Assembly (NCBI GenBank): GCA_002792495.1
Contig: PFOK01000049.1
Coordinates: forward strand, 1,068 to 7,627
DNA length: 6,560 bases
Direction of reading: 5' to 3'
DNA from: Candidatus Peregrinibacteria bacterium CG_4_10_14_0_2_um_filter_43_11
Lineage (GTDB): Bacteria > Patescibacteriota > Gracilibacteria > UM-FILTER-43-11
In this document: positions 1-5,705 of the stretch, piece after piece
How positions within the stretch are numbered: position 1 is the stretch's first letter
Layout: every line of letters starts with the position of its first letter
Position numbers and translations under genes: made by a program
The notes under the pieces: generated by a model
Told to the model about the DNA's origin: nothing
The model's database searches: none
Seen by the model: the letters and a program-made list of their open reading frames with translations, nothing else

Positions 1-1198
1 GCATTGTCGTCTGATACTTGCGCGTATTATGAGGAAAAACCCCATCAGAGATGTCTTCGGTGAGACCTAAATCAAGATAATGTGACCGGATGCCTGTTAA
101 ATACGCTTCATTGTATTTCGAGTAGATATCATCTATTTTTTTCAGATTTTCTCTGATCAGCGGAGGTAAAATCACATCGATTTCATCCGCGTCCAGAGCG
201 GCTTCGCGAAAGACAGCTTCCCATTCACCTAGAGTGATGGGGAATTGAAAATCCTGATTTTCATTCTCTTTATTTTTTATATGAGCGTCAACTTTTTCGA
301 AAACCTTCCGAAAATTCTGTGTGTCCAATTGACTTGGAATTCCAAGCCCCCCGCTTAAAAAAGATAAATAATCGTTTTTTGCTGAATCTCCAGCGACTTC
401 CGGTGATTCTATAACTGCCGGTGCCGGTGCGATCTCCCCTCCGGCCGGTTGGGTTGGGGCTGGTGTGGCTGCTACCCCATCCTCCGAATTATTTGCTTCA
501 TTTATTTTAACTAAATATTTTGTTGTTTCATTATAACTATTCCGCTTTGCATCACTCGCTCCTTCATAACTAATATAGTTTTCCAGCGACGCTTTTTGCG
601 CATCATCAAGCCCGACATTCATCCATATGTATGATACCAAAGCATTCACCGCGTAAGCCCCCATATAGCCATCAATGGCGGTCATAGGGTGAGTAAAACC
701 CCCTTCCTTAAGCTCATAGGAAAACCCTGTTTGCTCCTCAAAAAGATCATCCAGTGCCATCTGGAGTGCGCAGATGTAGGGCTGAGCTTTTTCAAAAGTG
801 GTCTGATTTGGATCTTCTCCATCTTCGGCAAAAAAGATGTTGTAAAAATCAATGCTCCATTGCTTTGCGGCATCTGTGCCTACAGTAAAGGTGCTGTGAT
901 CCTTATAAAAATCGACTAAAACCTGTAATTTTTGTGAATTTCCCAGGGATTCTTTTAGTTTTTTTTTCACACTTTCCCTCATTTTTTCCGCCTTTCCACG
1001 AAAACTCGGGCCTACTTTCAGTGACGCTAATTGTGCTGTTTGTGCTGTTTGTGCCGATGCCGATTGATCCTTCACTACCGCTCTAAGATCCTCAAAATCC
1101 ATCAAAGGAGCTGTGATATCCTCCAAGGTACGCCCCGGTTCACCACGGTAAACAAGTCGATTGGCTGAAAACGGATGGTAAGAATAATGTGCGTTCAT
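1..1198 (-). CDS. Hypothetical protein of unknown function, C-terminus cut off by the window edge
   Basis: I do not recognise this protein. Reading leftwards from the ATG at 1198-1196, the frame stays open for 399 codons to the window edge with no stop, which chance would rarely allow, and a good promoter lies just upstream. The product starts MNAHYSYHPFSANRLVYRGE. Residues about 49-56 are an Ala-Gln-Thr repeat (AQTAQTAQ). A Lys/Glu-rich, probably helical stretch follows (about 67-90), then a mixed region with many aromatic residues (about 95-235). Residues about 241-270 are a Pro/Ala/Gly-rich linker (ATPAPTQPAGGEIAPAPA), followed by a second acidic, probably helical region. I see no signal peptide, clear membrane segment, Cys/His metal cluster or Walker motif, so it is probably cytoplasmic. 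No Shine-Dalgarno precedes the start. It is divergent from ruvB. The existence of the gene is well supported; its function is not known. Confidence 0.85.
   Translation of the reverse strand, partial: MNAHYSYHPFSANRLVYRGEPGRTLEDITAPLMDFEDLRAVVKDQSASAQTAQTAQLASLKVGPSFRGKAEKMRESVKKKLKESLGNSQKLQVLVDFYKDHSTFTVGTDAAKQWSIDFYNIFFAEDGEDPNQTTFEKAQPYICALQMALDDLFEEQTGFSYELKEGGFTHPMTAIDGYMGAYAVNALVSYIWMNVGLDDAQKASLENYISYEGASDAKRNSYNETTKYLVKINEANNSEDGVAATPAPTQPAGGEIAPAPAVIESPEVAGDSAKNDYLSFLSGGLGIPSQLDTQNFRKVFEKVDAHIKNKENENQDFQFPITLGEWEAVFREAALDADEIDVILPPLIRENLKKIDDIYSKYNEAYLTGIRSHYLDLGLTEDISDGVFPHNTRKYQTTM
1031..1054 (-). repeat. 9-bp tandem repeat inside the unknown minus-strand gene
   Basis: The + strand reads TTGTGCTGT twice, then TTGTGC, giving about 2.7 copies of a 9-bp unit. 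In the gene it encodes AQT-AQT-AQ (residues about 49-56). The unit is a multiple of three, so copy-number change would keep the frame. Confidence 0.85.
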
Positions 1199-1215
1199 GT
1201 TTTTGTGTTTATGTC

Positions 1216-1233
1216 GAGGGCAACGTTCCCCTC
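1216..1233. promoter_or_regulatory. 18-bp dyad in the leader of the minus-strand gene
   Basis: GAGGG-c-AACGTT-c-CCCTC is a palindrome broken only by a C/C pair at 1221/1228. It lies between the predicted minus-strand transcription start (about 1243) and the ATG at 1198. It could be a repressor operator or a small leader hairpin. Its location supports a regulatory role, but no known regulator is identified. Confidence 0.4.
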
Positions 1234-1249
1234 TTAAAATGATCTGGTT

Positions 1250-1278
1250 ATTATAGCACAAATGAGGTGGAAAAGCAA
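1250..1278 (-). promoter_or_regulatory. Sigma70-type promoter with extended -10 for the minus-strand gene
   Basis: On the minus strand the -10 box is a perfect TATAAT (1255-1250), preceded by TGC, which makes an extended -10 element (TGnTATAAT). A weak -35 box, TTGCTT (1278-1273), lies 17 nt upstream. Transcription would start near 1243, giving a leader of about 45 nt before the ATG at 1198. An extended -10 commonly compensates for a poor -35. Not experimentally shown. Confidence 0.65.
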
Positions 1279-1279
1279 A

Positions 1280-1308
1280 TTGCAATTACGGAATTTCCCG
1301 TTTATAAT
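1280..1308 (+). promoter_or_regulatory. Sigma70-type promoter for the ruvB operon
   Basis: TTGCAA (1280-1285) and a perfect TATAAT (1303-1308) are separated by exactly 17 nt. The predicted start near 1315 gives ruvB a leader of about 117 nt containing the palindrome at 1363-1396. The -35 box overlaps the 8-bp palindrome ATTGCAAT (1279-1286) and sits one base from the -35 box of the divergent minus-strand promoter, so the two promoters probably compete or share control. Confidence 0.65.
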
Positions 1309-1336
1309 TCGACCTACCTAAAAAAGGGGATTTGTG

Positions 1337-1424
1337 GGATTTGGGGGATGATATCCAACCATTTTGTAGAGACGTAAAATTTTGCGTCTCTACAAACCAA
1401 AAATTCCACTCATTCCTCAAATCC
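1337..1424. repeat. Outer imperfect inverted repeat around the ruvB leader palindrome
   Basis: GGATTTGGGGGATGA (1337-1351) is complementary to TCATTCCTCAAATCC (1410-1424) at 13 of 15 positions, and both exceptions would be G-U pairs in RNA. It encloses the 34-nt palindrome with almost the same centre, so the leader RNA could form an interrupted hairpin of about 88 nt ending 7 nt before the ruvB start codon. GGGATTTG also occurs as a direct repeat (1327-1334 and 1336-1343). Confidence 0.55.
1363..1396. repeat. 34-nt near-perfect palindrome (GTAGAGACG type), possible small mobile palindromic repeat
   Basis: The left arm TTTGTAGAGACG is mirrored by CGTCTCTACAAA around an A/T centre (TAAAATTTTG). 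All 17 opposed positions pair except one T/G at 1375/1384. The 8-bp sequence ATCCAACC occurs on both sides (1353-1360 and 1421-1428), which could be a target-site duplication or coincidence. From memory, dispersed intergenic palindromes with this GTAGAGACG core occur in cyanobacterial and other genomes; this was not checked. It lacks a following T-run on the + strand, so it is not a classic terminator. Only one copy is in the window. Confidence 0.75.
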
Positions 1425-1431
1425 AACCTGT

Positions 1432-2460
1432 ATGATCCAACGTGACGACCGCATCATCACCCAAAAAGAAAGCTCGGAGGACTCCTCTGTTTTTGACATG
1501 GCACTACGCCCGAAAAGCTTTGATGAATATGTGGGTCAAAGCGACATCAAGATGAATTTGGGGGTTTCTTTGCAGGCGGCTCAAAAACGCGGTGAACCGG
1601 TGGAGCACATTTTGCTTTACGGCCCCCCGGGATTGGGAAAGACGACTCTGGCAAACATCATCGCGCGGGAGATGGGTGTGAATATCAAAACCACCTCGGG
1701 GCCGGCGATTGAAAAACAAGGTGATTTGGCTTCCATTTTAACAAATCTCAAACCGAACGACATTCTGTTCATCGATGAAATCCACCGCCTAAAAACGCAG
1801 ATTGAGGAAGTGCTGTATAGCGCGATGGAAGATTACGCGCTGGATATCATCATCGGCAAAGGGCCCGGAGCACGCTCCATGCGTTTGGATTTACCGCCCT
1901 TCACGCTGATCGGCGCGACGACGAAAGCGGGGTCTCTTTCTTCGCCTCTACGTGACCGTTTTGGCCATATTTATAAACTCGATTTTTATACGGATGAAGA
2001 AATACAAAAAATCATTCAACGTTCCGCGCATCTTTTAAAAATCGGCATTGCCGATGACGCGGCGCTGAAAATTGCCGGATGTTCACGCAAGACCCCACGA
2101 ATCGCCAATCGTCTGCTCAAACGGATTCGCGACTTTGCATCGGTGGAAGATTACGGTAAAATTGACCTCCCCTTTACGGAAAAATGCCTGCACACGATCG
2201 GAGTGGATTTGCTGGGGCTCGATAAAGTGGATCGGAAAATCCTGATCACGATCATCGAAAAATTCAATGGCGGACCGGTGGGGGTGAGCGCCATTGCCGC
2301 CGCTACCGCGGAAGAAACGGAAACGATTGAAGATTTTTATGAACCTTACTTGCTTCAGATCGGCTTTTTGGACAGAACTCAACGCGGACGGGTAGTCACA
2401 ACGAATGCTTACACTCACCTGAAAATCGAATTCCCGGAAAATCAAAATGCCTTATTTTAA
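1432..2460 (+). CDS. ruvB: RuvB, Holliday junction branch migration ATPase
   Basis: RuvB is the AAA+ motor that, with RuvA, moves Holliday junctions during recombination and repair of stalled forks in the cytoplasm. The 342-residue product matches the family length (336 in E. coli) from end to end. Visible motifs are Walker A GPPGLGKTT (64-72), Walker B DILFIDEIHR (110-119), sensor 1 LIGATT (159-164), the arginine-finger segment SPLRDRFG (171-178, likely R174), and sensor 2 TPRIANRL (221-228, R223). The C-terminal winged-helix DNA-binding domain carries GGPVG and a basic hairpin in FLDRTQRGRVVTT. The start fits the usual RuvB N-terminus, although no Shine-Dalgarno precedes it (CCAACCTGT-ATG). 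It is the first gene of the operon behind a strong promoter; ruvA and ruvC are not adjacent. No defect is seen. Confidence 0.98.
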   Translation: MIQRDDRIITQKESSEDSSVFDMALRPKSFDEYVGQSDIKMNLGVSLQAAQKRGEPVEHILLYGPPGLGKTTLANIIAREMGVNIKTTSGPAIEKQGDLASILTNLKPNDILFIDEIHRLKTQIEEVLYSAMEDYALDIIIGKGPGARSMRLDLPPFTLIGATTKAGSLSSPLRDRFGHIYKLDFYTDEEIQKIIQRSAHLLKIGIADDAALKIAGCSRKTPRIANRLLKRIRDFASVEDYGKIDLPFTEKCLHTIGVDLLGLDKVDRKILITIIEKFNGGPVGVSAIAAATAEETETIEDFYEPYLLQIGFLDRTQRGRVVTTNAYTHLKIEFPENQNALF

Positions 2461-2523
2461 TTCAAGATTCAAGATTAGAAAATTCAAAATTAATCTTAAA
2501 ATCTTGAATTTTGAATTTTGAAT
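2460..2523. repeat. 64-nt A/T-rich imperfect palindrome between ruvB and dnaG
   Basis: Starting on the last base of the ruvB stop, ATTCAAGATTCAAGATT is opposed by AATTTTGAATTTTGAAT ending 8 nt before dnaG. The outer 17 positions all pair, two as G-U; the inner part is weaker. Each arm contains short tandem units (TTCAAGA twice; TTGAATT-like repeats). It fills almost the whole 71-nt gap. In RNA it would be a long A/U hairpin that might affect termination, processing or mRNA stability; no T-tract follows, so a standard terminator is not evident. Confidence 0.7.
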
Positions 2524-2531
2524 GAAACAAC

Positions 2532-4280
2532 ATGGACCATTTGGAAGAGATTAAATCAAAGATGAGCATTGAGGAGCTGGTTGGCGGCTATGTTCAGCTC
2601 AAAAAAGCCGGACGCAGTCTGAAAGGATTGTGCCCTTTTCATAACGAAAAAACGCCCAGTTTCGTGGTCAGTCCCGACAAAGAAATCGCCTATTGTTTCG
2701 GCTGTCATCAGGGCGGAGATATTTTTAAATTCGTTCAGCTGGCAGAAAACTGTGATTTTAACGAGGCGGTAAAAATCCTGGCGGAAAAAACACATGTTGC
2801 GTTACCACGGGCGTTACCACGCCTTCAGAACAAGCGGTTGAATGTGATTGCAATCAATCGGGAGGCCTCCACTTTTTTTACCGAACAGCTTTATAAACAC
2901 GCCGCGGAAAAAAACTATTTTTTAGAGCGGGGGCTGACCGAAGAAACGATCCGTCATTTTCAGCTCGGGTATGCCCCGGATTCTTTTTCCGCCATCAAAG
3001 ACCATTTGACCAAACAATTCCCCGAGTCGGAATTGATAGAAGCGGGAATTTTAAGTCAGCGTTCGATTGCCGACAAACATTCTTACGATCGCTTTCGTAA
3101 ACGTTTGATTTTCCCTATTTTTGATCATCAGGACAATCCCGTTGGTTTTAGCGGCCGTGTGATTGACGAAGGGGAACCGAAATATCTCAATTCTCCGGAC
3201 ACCTCCGCTTACAATAAAAGTATGGTGCTTTATGGTCTCAATTGGGCTAAAGACGCCATCAAAAAACAAGACATGGCCATTTTTGTGGAAGGGTACATGG
3301 ACGTAATCACAGCGCATCAGGCGGGAACACTGAATGTGATTGCCACTTCGGGGACAGCGCTAACTCCTCAACAACTCAAGTTGATCAAACGGTACACGAC
3401 GAATATCGCTTTTGCCTTTGATCAGGATCCAGCCGGCATGCAGGCCACTCTGCGTGCCATTGAACTCGCCCAATTGGCGGAACTCAACGCTCATATCATC
3501 ATGGTGCCGAACGGAAAAGACCCGGATGAGTGCATTCGTCGTGATCCGGAAGGGTGGAAGACCGCGGTTAAAAAACCGATTTCTTCGATGGATTTTTATT
3601 TTGCCTACGCCAAAAAAAACTTTGACCCCGAAACGCTTGAAGGTAAAAAGGAAATGCTCAACTTGCTCCTCCCCCTCATCCGGCAATATTCCACCGAAAC
3701 GGAGCAAAGCTATTATTTGGAACGACTGGCGCTGGAGATCAAAACCGATGTTCGCCACCTTTGGAGCGATCTTAAAAAAACGAAATCGACTCCTTCATGG
3801 CAATCCGCTCCGGAAAGCGCCACCAAAAAAGAACCGGGATTACAAAAGGTTTTCACGCGTGAAATGTTTTTGCTGGGCTTTATTTTTCAGTTTCCCGAAT
3901 TGTATGATTATGTTCATGACAATTTGATCGACAACATCCCCTTTGATCCGGGAACAGAAAGGTTTTACAATGCCTGTAAAACAATGTATAAACAAGGGGG
4001 CACAATTTCTATTGAGACCCTCAAGACTGAACTTCCCCCCGAAGATAGTGAATGGATCGATATTTACCGTTTGCTTATCGAAGAACGTTATCCCGATTTT
4101 TCCGACGAAGCGGTAGTGAATGAAATCAAGGAATTGGTCAGCACTATCAACCGTAAAAATCTAAAAAGCGCTCAAAAGGAAGTGGAATTCAAAATCCGTT
4201 CCAGTACCGAAGTTCAGGATGGGAAAATATTGCTCAATCAGTATAATGAAATCCTAAAATTAACCGCAAAACTTAATTAA
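2532..4280 (+). CDS. dnaG: DNA primase DnaG
   Basis: DnaG synthesises the RNA primers for leading- and lagging-strand replication and works with the replicative helicase. The 582-residue product has the family length (581 in E. coli). The N-terminal CHC2 zinc finger has ligands C34, H37, C55 and C58 (CPFH...CFGC). The catalytic core follows, including the basic segment YDRFRKRLIFPI and FSGRVID. The TOPRIM metal site is visible as EGYMDV (E253-V258) and FDQDPAG (D297, D299). A Ser/Pro/Lys linker (about 415-440) precedes a divergent C-terminal helical domain (about 441-582), the part that normally binds DnaB helicase. No Shine-Dalgarno is seen before the ATG (GAAACAAC-ATG), but the start matches the conserved N-terminus. 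The gene is followed by rpoD as in many bacteria. A small oddity is an ALPRALPR duplication at residues 90-97, just after the zinc domain. Confidence 0.98.
   Translation: MDHLEEIKSKMSIEELVGGYVQLKKAGRSLKGLCPFHNEKTPSFVVSPDKEIAYCFGCHQGGDIFKFVQLAENCDFNEAVKILAEKTHVALPRALPRLQNKRLNVIAINREASTFFTEQLYKHAAEKNYFLERGLTEETIRHFQLGYAPDSFSAIKDHLTKQFPESELIEAGILSQRSIADKHSYDRFRKRLIFPIFDHQDNPVGFSGRVIDEGEPKYLNSPDTSAYNKSMVLYGLNWAKDAIKKQDMAIFVEGYMDVITAHQAGTLNVIATSGTALTPQQLKLIKRYTTNIAFAFDQDPAGMQATLRAIELAQLAELNAHIIMVPNGKDPDECIRRDPEGWKTAVKKPISSMDFYFAYAKKNFDPETLEGKKEMLNLLLPLIRQYSTETEQSYYLERLALEIKTDVRHLWSDLKKTKSTPSWQSAPESATKKEPGLQKVFTREMFLLGFIFQFPELYDYVHDNLIDNIPFDPGTERFYNACKTMYKQGGTISIETLKTELPPEDSEWIDIYRLLIEERYPDFSDEAVVNEIKELVSTINRKNLKSAQKEVEFKIRSSTEVQDGKILLNQYNEILKLTAKLN
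2799..2822 (+). repeat. 12-bp tandem duplication inside dnaG
   Basis: GCGTTACCACGG is followed directly by GCGTTACCACGC (11 of 12 identical), encoding ALPR-ALPR at residues 90-97. It lies in the linker between the zinc finger and the polymerase core, where length variation is probably tolerated. It looks like a recent in-frame slippage event. Confidence 0.8.
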
Positions 4281-4283
4281 TCT

Positions 4284-4340
4284 GAAAAAGAAAAAGTAAA
4301 AATACAAAAAGATCCTCCTGTTTTTACTTTTTTCTTTTCC
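4284..4340. repeat. Purine/pyrimidine inverted repeat between dnaG and rpoD
   Basis: GAAAAAGAAAAAGTAAAAA (4284-4302) is opposed by TTTTTACTTTTTTCTTTTCC (4321-4340), complementary apart from one or two single-base bulges, with an 18-nt loop. One arm is almost all purine and the other almost all pyrimidine. The loop contains CCTCCT (4314-4319), a match to the anti-Shine-Dalgarno core. It starts 4 nt after the dnaG stop and ends 10 nt before rpoD. In E. coli this gap holds an RNase E cleavage site that separates the dnaG and rpoD messages; a similar processing role here is inference. Confidence 0.65.
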
Positions 4341-4350
4341 CTATAAACCT

Positions 4351-5598
4351 ATGGCTAAAAAAGTTCAAAAAAAATTCATCGCTCAACCTGACGAAGAGAC
4401 GCTTGCACGTTATCCGAAGGCTGTTCGTTCCCTGTTGGACAAAGGCCGTGAACAGCGTTTTATTACCCATCAGGAACTTCTGAGGGCCATGCCAAGCATT
4501 GAAGAAAATGTGATTTTGCTGGATGAAATTTACACCCTTTTTCTCAATTTGGGCATTGAAGTGATCGACGTGAAAAACGATCTCATTTGGGGTAAAAAAG
4601 CGGAAAAAAGAAAAGGTGATTTTGATTTTGATAATGGCGGTGAACTTGACCTGAATGACATTGATGAATATGTGGAAGATGAGGAAGAGGCGGCTACCCC
4701 CATCGACGAAGAAACCCCCGAAGAGGTAGAGGCAGAAGAAAAGGCAGTCAAAAAACAAGCGAATTTGAAGGAAATCGCGAATGATTCCGTGCGCATGTAT
4801 TTGAGTGAAATCGGTCGTGTGGAGCTTTTGACGGGAGATGAAGAAATCAAGTTGGCCAAACGTATCGCCAAAGGGGATGCGACCGCCAAACAAAAATTGG
4901 CGGAAGCCAATCTTCGCCTCGTGGTTTCGATCGCGAAAAAATACATCGGAAGAGGCCTTTCTTTTTTGGACCTGATTCAGGAAGGGAATATCGGTCTTTT
5001 CCGGGCGGTAGAAAAATTTGACCCTATGCGCGGATTTAAATTTTCCACTTACGCCACTTGGTGGATCCGTCAGGCCATCACGCGCGCCATTGCCGATCAG
5101 GCCCGTACCATTCGTATTCCGGTTCACATGGTAGAAACGATCAACAAACTCACCCATACGCAACGCCGATTGTTACAGGAACTTGGCCGTGAACCCACCG
5201 TGGATGAGCTGGCCTCCGAAATGGATATGGACATCAAAAAAGTGCGCCACATTTTAAAGATTTCTCAGGATATCATTTCGCTTGAAGCCCCTGTTGGTGC
5301 CGAGGAAGACAGCAAATTGGGTGATTTTATTGAAGATGACGACGCGATTTCCCCGGCAGAAGCGACCAATCGTCAGATCATGAAGGAGAATATCCGATAC
5401 ATGTTGCAATACCTCACACCCCGCGAACAGAAGATCATCCGTATGCGTTTCGGTTTGGATGACGGCATTGGGCACACTCTTGAAGAAGTTGGACGTGAAT
5501 TTGGAGTGACTCGTGAGCGCATTCGTCAGATTGAAGCCAAAATTCTTCAGAAATTACGCGACCATCCTACCAGCATTAAAATTAAAGAATACTTATAA
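4351..5598 (+). CDS. rpoD: RpoD, primary sigma-70 factor of RNA polymerase
   Basis: This is the housekeeping sigma factor that directs RNA polymerase to -35/-10 promoters. The 415-residue product is complete and lacks the large non-conserved insertion of the E. coli protein (613 residues), as is common outside Proteobacteria. Region 1.1-like sequence (about 15-82) is followed by a strongly acidic stretch (about 90-135). Region 1.2 is DSVRMYLSEIG (145-155). Region 2 includes ANLRLVVSIAKKYIGRG, DLIQEGNIGL, and the -10 reading helix YATWWIRQAITRAI with W237, W238, Q241 and T244. Region 3 follows. Region 4 ends in the helix-turn-helix TLEEVGREFGVTRERIRQ (376-393), whose R388, E389, R392 and Q393 correspond to -35 contacts. 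The intact recognition residues fit the canonical promoter boxes found elsewhere in this window. No Shine-Dalgarno precedes the start (ATAAACCT-ATG). Confidence 0.98.
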   Translation: MAKKVQKKFIAQPDEETLARYPKAVRSLLDKGREQRFITHQELLRAMPSIEENVILLDEIYTLFLNLGIEVIDVKNDLIWGKKAEKRKGDFDFDNGGELDLNDIDEYVEDEEEAATPIDEETPEEVEAEEKAVKKQANLKEIANDSVRMYLSEIGRVELLTGDEEIKLAKRIAKGDATAKQKLAEANLRLVVSIAKKYIGRGLSFLDLIQEGNIGLFRAVEKFDPMRGFKFSTYATWWIRQAITRAIADQARTIRIPVHMVETINKLTHTQRRLLQELGREPTVDELASEMDMDIKKVRHILKISQDIISLEAPVGAEEDSKLGDFIEDDDAISPAEATNRQIMKENIRYMLQYLTPREQKIIRMRFGLDDGIGHTLEEVGREFGVTRERIRQIEAKILQKLRDHPTSIKIKEYL

Positions 5599-5705
5599 AT
5601 TTTTAATTTTAAAACTTTATTAGATAAATGATTGTATTTTTATTTAAAAATTTTAAATTATAAATTAAAAATTAAAAAAATTTATTTTATTAAATATTTA
5701 AGGTT
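5599..5705. repeat. Extremely A/T-rich gap between rpoD and greA with inverted repeat
   Basis: Only about 6 of 107 bases are G or C. AATTTTTAATTT (5598-5609, beginning on the last base of the rpoD stop) is exactly complementary to AAATTAAAAATT (5662-5673), and further overlapping A/T palindromes lie between them. A separate greA promoter could be hidden here (TTGTAT at 5632-5637 is a possible -35), but no well-spaced -10 can be chosen in such A/T-rich sequence. AAGG (5700-5703) is only 2 nt from the greA ATG, too close for a typical ribosome binding site. Confidence 0.6.

Noticed and set aside
689..919. Plus-strand open frame of 76 codons, and a 63-codon minus-strand frame (682-873)
   Set aside because: Both overlap the long minus-strand gene in other frames and have no independent support.
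1326..1347. G-rich stretch that could be a G-quadruplex
   Set aside because: Only three runs of three or more G are present with suitable spacing, so a standard four-run quadruplex is not possible; a two-layer form cannot be judged.
1363..1396. The ruvB leader palindrome as an intrinsic terminator
   Set aside because: No T-run follows it on the + strand, and it lies between a promoter and the gene that the promoter serves.
3412..3927. Plus-strand open frame of 171 codons inside dnaG
   Set aside because: It is a +1-type shadow of dnaG with a Lys/Arg/Trp/Cys-rich, unnatural composition, while the dnaG frame is intact and conserved through the same stretch.
4342..4347. TATAAA just before rpoD as a -10 box
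   Set aside because: It is only 3 nt from the ATG, too close for a start of transcription at or before the start codon, and there is no -35 match in the poly-pyrimidine arm upstream.
4324..5163. Minus-strand open frame of 279 codons opposite rpoD
   Set aside because: It lies antisense to the highly conserved rpoD, its translation is rich in Phe/Ile/Arg as expected from a shadow frame, and it has no promoter or ribosome site. The same applies to the other antisense frames over ruvB, dnaG and greA.
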